Below, piece by piece: positions 7,951 through 14,965 of a stretch of DNA of 64,000 nucleotides. This DNA is from Chloroflexi bacterium HGW-Chloroflexi-2 (GTDB lineage Bacteria; Chloroflexota; Anaerolineae; Anaerolineales; Anaerolineaceae), in the NCBI GenBank assembly GCA_002840735.1, contig PHBY01000002.1:124001-188000 (forward strand). The letters run 5' to 3'. The stretch's first letter is position 1. Each line of letters starts with the position of its first letter. A program made the position numbers and the translations under genes. The notes below the pieces were generated by a model. That model worked only from the letters and a program-made list of their open reading frames with translations, was not told the origin of the DNA and did not search any database.

Positions 7951-8052
7951 GGAGGCTACGAAGCGAGCATGCAATTGGTCGCTTACTCTGATAAAGAGAA
8001 AGTGTTCGTGGAGCCTAGAAGCGAAACCGGCCGTAATACGCCGGTTTTTTTT
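7951..8052 (+). promoter_or_regulatory. Structured leader RNA with terminator, copy 2
   Basis: It has the same architecture as copy 1, about 24 bases after that copy's terminator. AGGCT-ACGAA (7953-7962) pairs with TTCGT-GG-AGCCT (8005-8016), keeping the GG bulge. The inner hairpin is CTCT/AGAG (7986-7989, 7995-7998) with loop GATAA; copies 1 and 3 have CCCT/AGGG here, a compensatory change. TCGCTT (7979-7984) can pair with AAGCGA (8019-8024). The terminator AACCGGC (8025-8031) / GCCGGTT (8040-8046) is followed by eight T. The RBS GGAG (8058-8061) of the response regulator follows directly, so this copy gates that gene. Confidence 0.78.
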
Positions 8053-8066
8053 ATTTTGGAGAAAAG

Positions 8067-8828
8067 ATGATCAAAGCACCAGTAAAAAATAATGATACTC
8101 AAGCTCAGAGCATTGGTATTGATCTGGATGAGACATTGAGAAGAAACAAAAAAGTGCTCATCGTTGATGATGATCCTGATACTGTTGAATTGATCAAACG
8201 TATTTTGAGGTTGTCTGATTTTGATGTTGTTTCTGCTCGCAATGGAATGGATGCCATCTCCATCGTTGAAAAAATCCAGCCAGATATTGTGTTATTGGAT
8301 CTTATGATGCCTGAAGTAGATGGAAGAACAACATTAAGAAAACTTAGAGATTTTACCCAGTCACCGGTTATTGTGGTTTCTGCATTGAACAGCAAAGATA
8401 ATATTGTTGATTTACTCAATTTGGGCAGTGATGACTACATCACTAAACCATTCCACAGGGATGAATTAATTGCTCGTATTAACGCGGTTTTAAGAAGATC
8501 AAAATTATTAACTGTGATTGACGGGGTATCCATTCCAGAAACTGGATTAACCATCAATTTCTCAAAACGCGAAGTGAATTTTCAAGGTCAATTTGTCCAA
8601 CTTTCCCCAAAAGAATACGAACTCATTGAATTATTAGCAAAGAATTTGCCTCATGTTGTCAAATACAAAGAAATTGCTGATGAAATATGGGGTGAAAACA
8701 GTAACTATGTAAAGAATAGAATTAAATACCTGGTGCACACCATTCGAAATAAATTTGAAGAAATTAAACCAGGAATTGAAGTAATTATTACAGCGGATCG
8801 TGTTGGATACAGGATCCAGACCGATTAG
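8067..8828 (+). CDS. OmpR/PhoB-type response regulator (orphan)
   Basis: This 253-aa two-domain regulator has an unusual N-terminal extension of about 28 residues. The receiver domain spans roughly residues 29-145: acidic cluster VDDDPD near 33-38, phospho-acceptor Asp78 in VLLDLMMPEVDG, Ser105 in VVSAL and Lys127 in ITKPF. A winged-helix DNA-binding domain occupies about 160-250 (LSPKEYELIELLAKN, then VKYKEIADEIWG). No histidine kinase is encoded nearby. GGAG at 8058-8061 is the ribosome site, immediately after the terminator of leader RNA copy 2. The PTNT surface protein follows 27 bases later, so both are likely co-transcribed. It may control surface genes, including the second one at 10.4 kb; that is inference. 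Confidence 0.93.
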   Translation: MIKAPVKNNDTQAQSIGIDLDETLRRNKKVLIVDDDPDTVELIKRILRLSDFDVVSARNGMDAISIVEKIQPDIVLLDLMMPEVDGRTTLRKLRDFTQSPVIVVSALNSKDNIVDLLNLGSDDYITKPFHRDELIARINAVLRRSKLLTVIDGVSIPETGLTINFSKREVNFQGQFVQLSPKEYELIELLAKNLPHVVKYKEIADEIWGENSNYVKNRIKYLVHTIRNKFEEIKPGIEVIITADRVGYRIQTD

Positions 8829-8855
8829 GGACAATTTTTATACAAGGAGATTATT

Positions 8856-9866
8856 ATGTCATCTAAATTTAGAAAAATCTTAAAATTTTTACCCCAGTTC
8901 TTTACCATACTGGGTGCCGTCAGTGTCGCATTTGCGATGCTGTTATCTTTGGTGAATGTGCCTGTTCAAGCAGCAGAAATTAACGCACCAGCTGATACTT
9001 GTCCTGATGGATATGATGGGTGGGTAAAAGTAAATGTTGGTGACAAACCTACATTTACTTACACAGCCCCCGGTGAATACTTAATTGCAGAATGGTGTTA
9101 TAAGGCTGGAAGAAATCCTCTTGTATTTGGAGTCGTAAATCCTCCTCAAAAAACAGTTACATTGGTAAGCATTTATCAACAAGGCATAAGTCATGCCTCA
9201 TTTAGATTGATTATTCCAACCCCAACTAATACACCAACCAACACACCGACTAATACACCAACCAACACACCGACCAATACGCCAACCAACACGCCAACCA
9301 ATACACCAACTAACACGCCAACCAATACACCAACCAACACGCCAACCAATACACCTACCAACACACCGACGAATACTCCAACGAACACAGCTGTGACACC
9401 ACCTCCGGACGAAACACCTACAAATACACCGGAAACGCCCACTGCCACACCGGAAACGCCCACTGCCACACCGGAAGCGCCTACTGCCACACCGGAACAA
9501 CCAACTGCCACACCGGAACAACCAACTGCCACACTGGAACAACCAACTGCCACACCGGAACAACCAACTGCCACACCCGGTGATCCTGGAACAACCCCAA
9601 CACCTGATTTACCTGAAGAAACTCCTACACCAGGTGATCCAACTGCAACTCCTGGAACAGGTGAAACTCCAGATCCGACACCACAACCTACACTTCCTCC
9701 GCCCACGAGCAATGATCCTCCGACCATCTTAATTCCAGTCACCGGCATGGAAATTGGAAATCATTCACCAATAGATAAGGTACAGTCAGTTATGTTCAAT
9801 ATGGGGCTTGGATTCCTGGGATTAGGATTAGTACTACAGTCTCTTAGAAAAAAGTTGAATTTTTAG
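8856..9866 (+). CDS. PTNT-repeat cell-surface protein with IPVTG sorting signal (1)
   Basis: This is a 336-aa secreted protein of unknown function. A signal peptide (about residues 1-39, cleavage near VQA-A) leads into an approximately 80-residue N-terminal domain with two cysteines. A proline/threonine stalk follows, with 14 perfect Pro-Thr-Asn-Thr units and then Pro-Thr-Ala-Thr-Pro-Glu-type repeats. The C terminus has IPVTG at 293-297, a short spacer, a hydrophobic segment (about 311-328) and a basic tail RKK, the layout of a sortase sorting signal. The N-terminal domain is shared with the protein at 10380 (common pattern EWCYKA...VFGV, then ISHA.FRL). The RBS AAGGAGA lies just upstream of the ATG. 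The Thr-rich stalk is a likely glycosylation target and probably lifts the domain off the cell surface. Confidence 0.88.
   Translation: MSSKFRKILKFLPQFFTILGAVSVAFAMLLSLVNVPVQAAEINAPADTCPDGYDGWVKVNVGDKPTFTYTAPGEYLIAEWCYKAGRNPLVFGVVNPPQKTVTLVSIYQQGISHASFRLIIPTPTNTPTNTPTNTPTNTPTNTPTNTPTNTPTNTPTNTPTNTPTNTPTNTPTNTPTNTAVTPPPDETPTNTPETPTATPETPTATPEAPTATPEQPTATPEQPTATLEQPTATPEQPTATPGDPGTTPTPDLPEETPTPGDPTATPGTGETPDPTPQPTLPPPTSNDPPTILIPVTGMEIGNHSPIDKVQSVMFNMGLGFLGLGLVLQSLRKKLNF
9222..9389 (+). repeat. In-frame 12-bp tandem repeat (14 units, PTNT)
   Basis: Fourteen tandem 12-nt units of the form CCN-ACN-AAY-ACN each encode Pro-Thr-Asn-Thr. Units differ mainly at third codon positions, so the amino-acid pattern is kept by selection more tightly than the DNA. 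Unit number could vary between strains by slippage. Less regular Pro/Thr/Glu repeats of about 18 nt continue to roughly 9590. Confidence 0.95.
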
Positions 9867-9884
9867 TTACCAGATCATGAAGTA

Positions 9885-9916
9885 AAATTCCCTGGGATTT
9901 TTACCGGGGTATTTTC
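9885..9916 (+). terminator. Probable weak terminator after surface protein 1
   Basis: A stem CCCTGG (9890-9895) with CCGGGG (9904-9909, one G-T pair) is flanked by AAAT/ATTT and followed by a short broken T run. It would separate the first surface gene from the leader of the second. The T tract is poor, so read-through is possible. Confidence 0.45.
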
Positions 9917-10188
9917 ATTTACAAACATTGAAATTCTACTTACAAATTTATGAGGAAGTTGAACACTTTTTAAATTGCTAAACGAATGAATTTGTTAGAA
10001 AGAGGTTATAAATGGTTATACAATATATGATAAAAAAGGTAATAATAGTGTAATATATGATTCATATTGAAATTATTAGTTTTAATGAGGATTTGAATCA
10101 AAAAAATTGATGAAATTGTAAATTTGAGATTTTGAATGCGGTAAATGATATGTAAGTCAGTCACAGATATTTAATAATTCAGTTTGTT
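9917..10188 (+). other. AT-rich intergenic stretch upstream of leader RNA copy 3
   Basis: About 270 bases of very AT-rich DNA without an ORF. It should hold the promoter for leader copy 3, but no pair of boxes close to consensus is seen at the expected position; the best -35-like TTGAGA lacks a good -10 partner. This contrasts with the perfect promoter before copies 1 and 2. Dependence on an activator such as the neighbouring response regulator would fit, but no repeated binding site could be picked out by eye. Confidence 0.35.
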
Positions 10189-10288
10189 GGAGGCTATGAA
10201 GCGGACATGTAATTGGTCGCTTACCCTGATAAAGGGAAAGTGTTCGTGGAGCCTAGAAGCGAAACCGGCCTTTTTGTGCCGGTTTTTT
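10189..10288 (+). promoter_or_regulatory. Structured leader RNA with terminator, copy 3
   Basis: This is closely related to copy 2, about 2.2 kb downstream of it. AGGCT-ATGAA (10191-10200) pairs with TTCGT-GG-AGCCT (10243-10254), where C-G of copy 2 becomes U-G. The inner hairpin is CCCT/AGGG (10224-10227, 10233-10236) with loop GATAA. TCGCTT (10217-10222) can pair with AAGCGA (10257-10262). The terminator AACCGGC (10263-10269) / GCCGGTT (10278-10284) runs into six T. It precedes the second surface protein gene by about 90 bases, with a short RBS-plus-ORF remnant between. Confidence 0.78.
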
Positions 10289-10301
10289 AATTGGAGAAAT
10301 T

Positions 10302-10331
10302 ATGTGCCATTTTCTACATAAAGGTGAGTAA
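10302..10331 (+). other. Nine-codon ORF with RBS between leader RNA copy 3 and surface gene 2
   Basis: GGAG at about 10293-10296 is followed by ATG and a short frame encoding MCHFLHKGE, then TAA. Its position and the GGAGAAA spacer mirror the start of the response regulator after copy 2 (8058-8069). It may be the stump left when the leader and surface gene were duplicated without the regulator, or a leader peptide. Too short to call a gene. Confidence 0.3.
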
Positions 10332-10379
10332 AAAGTTTTTTTCAAGAATCATCAAAGTTATTAATTTAAGGAGATTATC

Positions 10380-11348
10380 ATGTTATCAATCGTACGAAAA
10401 TTATTAAAGTTTTTACCCCAATTTTTCACGGTTTTGGGGGCTGTTAGTGTTGCGTTTGCAATGCTTTTATCACTGGTAAATGTGCCGGTAAGTGCAGCAA
10501 ATACAAATCAAGGCGTAGGATCCGGGTGTCCACCTTCAGGTGAGGATGGATGGACAGATGATTTACCTGGGCAGAATAGTATCTATTTTGATTACAATGC
10601 CCCAGATGGACAATTAATCGTTGAGTGGTGTTATAAAGCTGCAACGGAGTTGGTATTTGGAGTTGAAAATCCTGGAGTCACTTCTATTCGGTTAACTAGC
10701 TCGGTTCTAAATAGAAATGGTCAAGTTCAACAAATCAGCCATGCAGCGTTTAGACTGATAGATGTTGTCCCAACCAATACGCCTACAAACACACCTACTA
10801 ATACACCAACCAACACACCTACTAATACACCAACCAACACACCTACTAATACACCAACCAACACACCTACTAATACACCAACCAACACACCTACTAATAC
10901 ACCTCCTCCGGATGAAACGCCAACAAATACTCCAGTAACCCCAACACCGGAGGATCCCACTCCGACACCAGTAACCCCAACACCAGAGGATCCCACCCCG
11001 ACACCAGTAACTCCTACACCGGAGGATCCCACTCCAACACCAGTAACCCCAACTCCTGAGGACCCTTCACCTACACCGGCTGATCCAACGCCAACTCCTG
11101 GAACTGATGAGACGCCTAATCCAACTGAGACACCCGTGACGGATGAGACACCTGATCCAACTGCTCAACCTACATTACCACCACCAACAAGTAATGATCC
11201 ACCTACCGTTTTAATTCCGGTTACTGGATCAGAATTAGGAAGTAATTCACCATTGGGAAAAGTACAATCAGTGATGTTCAATTTTGGTTTAGGTTTCTTA
11301 GGTATAGGTATTGTTCTTCAATCATTGCGAAAACGATTGAATTTCTAA
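10380..11348 (+). CDS. PTNT-repeat cell-surface protein with IPVTG sorting signal (2)
   Basis: This 322-aa paralogue of the protein at 8856 is similar in layout throughout. The signal peptide is nearly the same (LKFLPQFFTVLGAVSVAFAM core, cleavage near VSA-A). The N-terminal domain again has two cysteines and the EWCYKA...VFGV pattern. Eleven PTNT units follow, then about four Val-Thr-Pro-Thr-Pro-Glu-Asp-Pro-type repeats. The C terminus has IPVTG at 279-283, a spacer, a hydrophobic helix and RKR. The RBS AAGGAG is a few bases upstream of the ATG. Nearly identical ends with divergent repeat regions indicate an old tandem duplication with fast repeat turnover. It is a predicted substrate of the sortase at 6887; the biological role is unknown. 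Confidence 0.88.
   Translation: MLSIVRKLLKFLPQFFTVLGAVSVAFAMLLSLVNVPVSAANTNQGVGSGCPPSGEDGWTDDLPGQNSIYFDYNAPDGQLIVEWCYKAATELVFGVENPGVTSIRLTSSVLNRNGQVQQISHAAFRLIDVVPTNTPTNTPTNTPTNTPTNTPTNTPTNTPTNTPTNTPTNTPTNTPPPDETPTNTPVTPTPEDPTPTPVTPTPEDPTPTPVTPTPEDPTPTPVTPTPEDPSPTPADPTPTPGTDETPNPTETPVTDETPDPTAQPTLPPPTSNDPPTVLIPVTGSELGSNSPLGKVQSVMFNFGLGFLGIGIVLQSLRKRLNF
10770..10901 (+). repeat. In-frame 12-bp tandem repeat (11 units, PTNT)
   Basis: Eleven tandem 12-nt units each encode Pro-Thr-Asn-Thr, several alternating between two near-identical DNA variants in a 24-nt higher-order period. The count differs from the 14 units of the paralogue. From about 10934 a second repeat family of 36 nt takes over. 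Confidence 0.93.
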
Positions 11349-11368
11349 AAAATGATCTTAAGAAAAGC

Positions 11369-11403
11369 AACCCCGGTAATTTTATTTATCGGGGGTTTTT
11401 TTA
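11369..11403 (+). terminator. Intrinsic terminator after surface protein 2
   Basis: AACCCCG and CGGGGGTT arms around an AT-rich loop are followed by seven T. It ends the surface-protein island and lies tail to tail with the minus-strand gene ending at 11418. Confidence 0.82.
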
Positions 11404-11417
11404 TTATTCAAACAATG

Positions 11418-12128
11418 TTAAAAACTTACCCTCATTTTTTGATCTTGAAAATCAATCAAGTCCACGATGCCAATATCAGTCACTGGAAACGCCTGAACAA
11501 ATAATCTGCCCCAGGAAGGTTCATTTCCCTGTGCGATGCACGTCTGAATAACAAGACTACCTTCTTCCGTATAAACTTCCATGAATAAATCGACAGCGCT
11601 GAGAACTCTGGAAGAGTCGTTCAAATCAACAAAATTTGAATAAGGGCTGTTGGGTGATAAAGCCTGGAAGGATAAGATTTTTTCTACTTTATATAGTTTA
11701 TATTCCTTATTGGCGGTTACCAAAACAATTAAATCATTTTCTTCTAATTGAGAAAAATTCGAACCAGCCAAATGATTATGGGCTAACAGTCCTGTGGAGC
11801 CAAATTGACTGGCAAGTGAAAACTCAGTAACGACATCGGATTCATTTGAAACAAAATCTGGTCGTCCGGTTGGTTGTTGCGCAATGGGTAAGGTAAAGAG
11901 TTTCGGAACGATCATGCCGACATATTGATTTCCGGTTTTTTTGGTGGTGACATTTTTAATGAATTGATAAAATTTATTAAAATTAATAGTTTGAAATTTA
12001 AAATTAATCGTTTCACTGGTTAGGCTGGCATCTCCGGTTACTGGAACTAAATTGGAAGAAGCTGGCCCAATAATTGTTGTTAAGACGAAAATGATTAATA
12101 TTAATGTTGAAAAAAGTTTGTTTTTCAT
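11418..12128 (-). CDS. Secreted sortase-like protein (divergent)
   Basis: This 236-aa protein has an N-terminal signal sequence (hydrophobic residues about 5-21). The rest resembles a sortase barrel: GLLAHNHLAGS (His117/His119), VIQTCIAQGNEPSWGRLF with Cys197 in a TC motif, and Arg208 eleven residues later. This His-Cys-Arg order and spacing is that of sortases, but overall similarity is low and there is no clear membrane anchor apart from the signal. Strikingly, LVPVTG occurs at residues 27-32, right after the signal, and resembles the IPVTG motif of the two surface proteins. It is convergent with the surface island and divergent from yebC. It could be an auxiliary sortase, a regulator, or a protease of that fold. 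Confidence 0.62.
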   Translation of the reverse strand: MKNKLFSTLILIIFVLTTIIGPASSNLVPVTGDASLTSETINFKFQTINFNKFYQFIKNVTTKKTGNQYVGMIVPKLFTLPIAQQPTGRPDFVSNESDVVTEFSLASQFGSTGLLAHNHLAGSNFSQLEENDLIVLVTANKEYKLYKVEKILSFQALSPNSPYSNFVDLNDSSRVLSAVDLFMEVYTEEGSLVIQTCIAQGNEPSWGRLFVQAFPVTDIGIVDLIDFQDQKMRVSF

Positions 12129-12284
12129 AAAAGTTATATGTCCGTAATTACAAAGTAATAATTTAGTTAGTATTTTACGATGTATAACGATTATGAACTT
12201 CTACCTTTCATATCTGTTAGGTCTTTAGTGGATAAAGGGGAAAAAAATTACCAAAAAGAAAGAATAGAGAACCAATTTCAGGCA

Positions 12285-12293
12285 TGGTATAAT
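12285..12293 (+). promoter_or_regulatory. Extended -10 promoter for yebC
   Basis: TGGTATAAT is an extended -10 element (TG-N-TATAAT), which can work without a strong -35. It lies about 45 bases before the yebC start codon, giving a short leader. Confidence 0.6.
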
Positions 12294-12338
12294 GTTGAGA
12301 ATAAATTCCTAATGTTTTTTCACCAAGGAGATTTTTTT

Positions 12339-13085
12339 ATGTCAGGTCATTCTAAATGGTCTACTATAAAGAGAAAAAAAGGGGCTGCGGACGCTAAGAG
12401 GGGAAAGATATTTACACGAGTAACCCGAGAGATTCTCATGGCTGCAAAAGAAGGTGGCGGTGATATGTCTGCGAATGTTAGATTGCGTCTGGCGGTTGAT
12501 AAAGCCAAAGCGGTCAATATGCCAAAAGAGAATATCGAAAGAGCGATCAAGAGAGGTACCGGAGAATCAAAAGAAGGTACATATGATGAAGTGATGTATG
12601 AAGGCTATGCTCCCCATGGAATTGCAGTCATGATTGAGTGTTTAACTGAAAATCGTAATAGAACCGTTGCAGATGTCCGACATATTCTCAACAGAGCGAA
12701 TGGAACGATGGGTGAACAAGGTTCTGTAAGCTGGCAGTTTAATCGTGTAGCTTATTTTGCATTTCCTTGTGAAGGTAATGATTTTGATAAAGTTTTTGAA
12801 ATTGCCCTGGATGGTGGTGCAGATGATGTTTCGAATGATGGTGAAATGATTGAAATCGTTGGAGCAGTAGAGAATTTTAAATCCATCAGTGATTTGTTAC
12901 TAAATGCCGGAATATCCCCTGAGGAGGCTGAACTCAGAATGATGCCCAATCAGGAGATTGAACTTGAGCTAGATCAGGCGATACAAGTGATGAAAGTTTT
13001 GGAAGCATTGGAAGAATTGGATGATGTGGTTAATGTCTTCTCAAACCTGAAGATTTCTGATGAAGCCATGGAGGCTATGGAGTAG
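12339..13085 (+). CDS. yebC: YebC/PmpR family protein (TACO1-like)
   Basis: This is a 248-aa cytoplasmic protein of the YebC/PmpR/TACO1 family. Members have been described as DNA-binding regulators and more recently as factors helping ribosomes through difficult sequences such as polyproline. The N terminus MSGHSKWSTIKRKKGAADAK is the family signature; VRLRLAVDKAKAVNMPKENIERAIKRG and YEGYAPHGIAVMIE follow. The ATG at 12339 follows AAGGAG (12325-12330), so the longer frame back to 12180 is not used. It leads a likely operon with ruvC, a TrmH methylase and ruvA, a neighbourhood seen in many bacteria. A role in translating the proline-rich surface proteins is an attractive but untested idea. Confidence 0.95.
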   Translation: MSGHSKWSTIKRKKGAADAKRGKIFTRVTREILMAAKEGGGDMSANVRLRLAVDKAKAVNMPKENIERAIKRGTGESKEGTYDEVMYEGYAPHGIAVMIECLTENRNRTVADVRHILNRANGTMGEQGSVSWQFNRVAYFAFPCEGNDFDKVFEIALDGGADDVSNDGEMIEIVGAVENFKSISDLLLNAGISPEEAELRMMPNQEIELELDQAIQVMKVLEALEELDDVVNVFSNLKISDEAMEAME

Positions 13086-13094
13086 AACCAATCC

Positions 13095-13586
13095 ATGAAT
13101 TCAGTGTTGGGAATTGATCCAGGGACTGCAACAACTGGATATGGATTGATTACAGAGAATAACAATGGTTTGCAAGTGATTGAATATGGCGTAATTTCTA
13201 CCTCCCCAGATTTACCCATGGAAAAAAGACTTCAGATCATCTACAACCGATTACTACAATTATTAGATCTGCACCAACCAGAATCTTGTGCGGTGGAGAA
13301 ATTATTTTTTCAACGCAATGTAACCACGGCCATCAGTGTGGGACAGGCAAGAGGTGTTGTTTTATTAGCATTGGCTGTGCGAAATGTTAAGTGCGCTGAA
13401 TATACCCCTCTTCAAGTAAAACAGGCAGTCACAGGCTATGGAGTAGCAAACAAAAAACAGGTTCAAATAATGGTCCAGTCATTGTTGAATTTACCGGATA
13501 TTCCTAAACCCGACGATGCTTCGGATGCTTTAGCAATCGCGATTTGCCATGCTCATAGTAGAAGATTTACAGAATTGGAAGCATAA
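13095..13586 (+). CDS. ruvC: Holliday junction resolvase RuvC
   Basis: This 163-aa nuclease resolves Holliday junctions at the end of homologous recombination, guided by the RuvAB motor. [12 protein letters not shown] at the N terminus carries the first catalytic aspartate (Asp8). VEKLFF gives Glu68, and [14 protein letters not shown] gives the last two acidic residues (Asp141, Asp144), matching the E. coli D7-E66-D138-D141 set. Size is normal. It starts 9 bases after yebC and abuts the next gene directly (stop 13584-13586, ATG 13587). ruvA is one gene further on; ruvB is not in the window. Confidence 0.97.
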   Translation: MNSVLGIDPGTATTGYGLITENNNGLQVIEYGVISTSPDLPMEKRLQIIYNRLLQLLDLHQPESCAVEKLFFQRNVTTAISVGQARGVVLLALAVRNVKCAEYTPLQVKQAVTGYGVANKKQVQIMVQSLLNLPDIPKPDDASDALAIAICHAHSRRFTELEA

Positions 13587-14390
13587 ATGATTACCAGTTC
13601 ATCCAATCCGAAAATTAAATTTATTCGCAAATTAAGAACGAAGAAATTTCGGAATGAAAATCAATTGTTTTACATTGAGGGGCCAAGGATTATTTCAGAA
13701 GCAATCGATGCAAAATGGAATTTTGAACAGGTATTTTATTCACGAGAATTGATAACTGATCCCTATTCAAAACAATTGCTTGGAAAATTATTGGAACTTA
13801 ATGCGGATAGTTTTGAGGTTGACAAACAGGTTTTCGAATCATTTTCAATTAAAGATGGACCGAAGGGATTGGCTGCAGTTTTACCCCAAAATACTTATGA
13901 GCTAAATTGTTTAAATGAAGATAATGGACTTTGGATAGGTCTGGACAGGATTCAGGATCCAGGCAATCTGGGTAGTATTTTAAGAACTTTAGACGCGGTG
14001 GGTGGATCAGGGATTATTTTGATCGACCAATGCACAGATCCATTTGATATTGCAGCGGTTAGGGGAAGTATGGGAGCATTATTTTCCTTAAAAATAATCA
14101 AAACAAACAGCCATAATTTTTTAGATTTTTTAGATAAAAAAAATATTCCGATTATTGGTACGAGTGATAACGCAGTCTACGATTACCAGGCAATCCAATA
14201 CAAAAAGGATATGATTCTATTAATGGGAAGTGAACGTGAAGGCTTATCCGAGTCTTTAATAAAAGGATGTGATAAACTGGTTCGTATTCCAATGATAGGA
14301 AAAAGTGATTCGCTCAATTTGGCTGTTGCAACATCCATTTGTTTGTACGAAATATTTAATCAGAATCGAAAAAATGAGAGAAAAAAGTGA
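13587..14390 (+). CDS. TrmH/SpoU family RNA 2'-O-methyltransferase
   Basis: This 267-aa SPOUT-class enzyme transfers a methyl group from SAM to a ribose 2'-OH in rRNA or tRNA. An N-terminal substrate-binding domain (LFYIEGPRIISEA) precedes the trefoil-knot domain. The three family motifs are LDRIQDPGNLGSILRTLDA, MGSEREGLSESL and IPMIGKSDSLNLAVATSICLYE. It lies between ruvC and ruvA, overlapping ruvA by 4 bases (GTGA), so all are co-translated. The layout resembles the RlmB-like/YsgA group acting on 23S rRNA, but the exact position modified cannot be told. Confidence 0.93.
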   Translation: MITSSSNPKIKFIRKLRTKKFRNENQLFYIEGPRIISEAIDAKWNFEQVFYSRELITDPYSKQLLGKLLELNADSFEVDKQVFESFSIKDGPKGLAAVLPQNTYELNCLNEDNGLWIGLDRIQDPGNLGSILRTLDAVGGSGIILIDQCTDPFDIAAVRGSMGALFSLKIIKTNSHNFLDFLDKKNIPIIGTSDNAVYDYQAIQYKKDMILLMGSEREGLSESLIKGCDKLVRIPMIGKSDSLNLAVATSICLYEIFNQNRKNERKK

Positions 14391-14965
14391 TTGCGTCAAT
14401 TCAAGGTAAGATAATTCAAAAAAGTATGGACTACGTAGTTGTCAATTTGAATGGTCTAGGCATTCAGGTCTTTACAACAAAAGAAACATGTGAAGTAGCT
14501 AACATTGGTGATATAAAATTTTTCCATTCGCAACTAATCGTCCGGGAGGAATCATTAACTTTATTTGGATTTGAAAGTGAAATTGAACGGGAATATTTTA
14601 ACCTGCTGTTAGGAGTAAATGGTGTTGGAACAAGATTAGCCTTATCGATAATTTCCACATTATCAATTGATGCCATAAATCGTGCAGTCGCATCCGATCA
14701 ATTTGAAGTCTTTTCAAGGGTACCCGGTGTTGGAAAAAAGACTGCTCAAAAAATTGCTATTCATTTACAGGGAAAAATTAATGTTGATGCTGATATCACC
14801 GGACTGAAGTCTTCTTACCAGGATGTTGATCTGGAAGTTTTGGAAGCTTTAACAACGCTCGGTTATAGCGTGGTAGAAGCGCAATCAGCCTTACAATTCA
14901 TACCGAAAGATGCTCCGAAAGATATAGAAGAAAGATTAAGGATCGCATTACAATATTTTTCATAA
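14387..14965 (+). CDS. ruvA: Holliday junction DNA helicase subunit RuvA
   Basis: This 192-aa protein forms tetramers that grip the four-way junction and load RuvB. Domain I is an OB fold (MIASIQGKIIQKS...). Domain II has two helix-hairpin-helix motifs, the first around LLGVNGVGTRLALSIIST and the second around FSRVPGVGKKTAQKIAIHL. Domain III (about 145-192, EALTTLGYSVVEAQSAL) contacts RuvB. It starts with GTG, overlapping the methylase stop. No ruvB follows; it must lie elsewhere. Confidence 0.96.
   Translation: MIASIQGKIIQKSMDYVVVNLNGLGIQVFTTKETCEVANIGDIKFFHSQLIVREESLTLFGFESEIEREYFNLLLGVNGVGTRLALSIISTLSIDAINRAVASDQFEVFSRVPGVGKKTAQKIAIHLQGKINVDADITGLKSSYQDVDLEVLEALTTLGYSVVEAQSALQFIPKDAPKDIEERLRIALQYFS

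Noticed and set aside
7827-8052. Cyclic-di-GMP (GEMM) riboswitch or T-box
   Set aside because: The GEMM hallmark words and the T-box GGTGG-type sequence are not present; the shared fold is a bulged stem with one pseudoknot and does not match those classes.
9222-9389. CRISPR-like array
   Set aside because: Units are only 12 nt with no spacers and are in frame with a secreted protein, so this is a coding minisatellite.
9191-9748. Long minus-strand ORFs (Gly/Val-rich and Arg/Cys-rich)
   Set aside because: They are reverse readings of the 12-bp PTNT repeats; the repeat length keeps every frame open. No start signals.
12180-12338. Extended N terminus of YebC
   Set aside because: The longer frame lacks a ribosome site; AAGGAG before 12339 and the family start MSGHSKW fix the start there.
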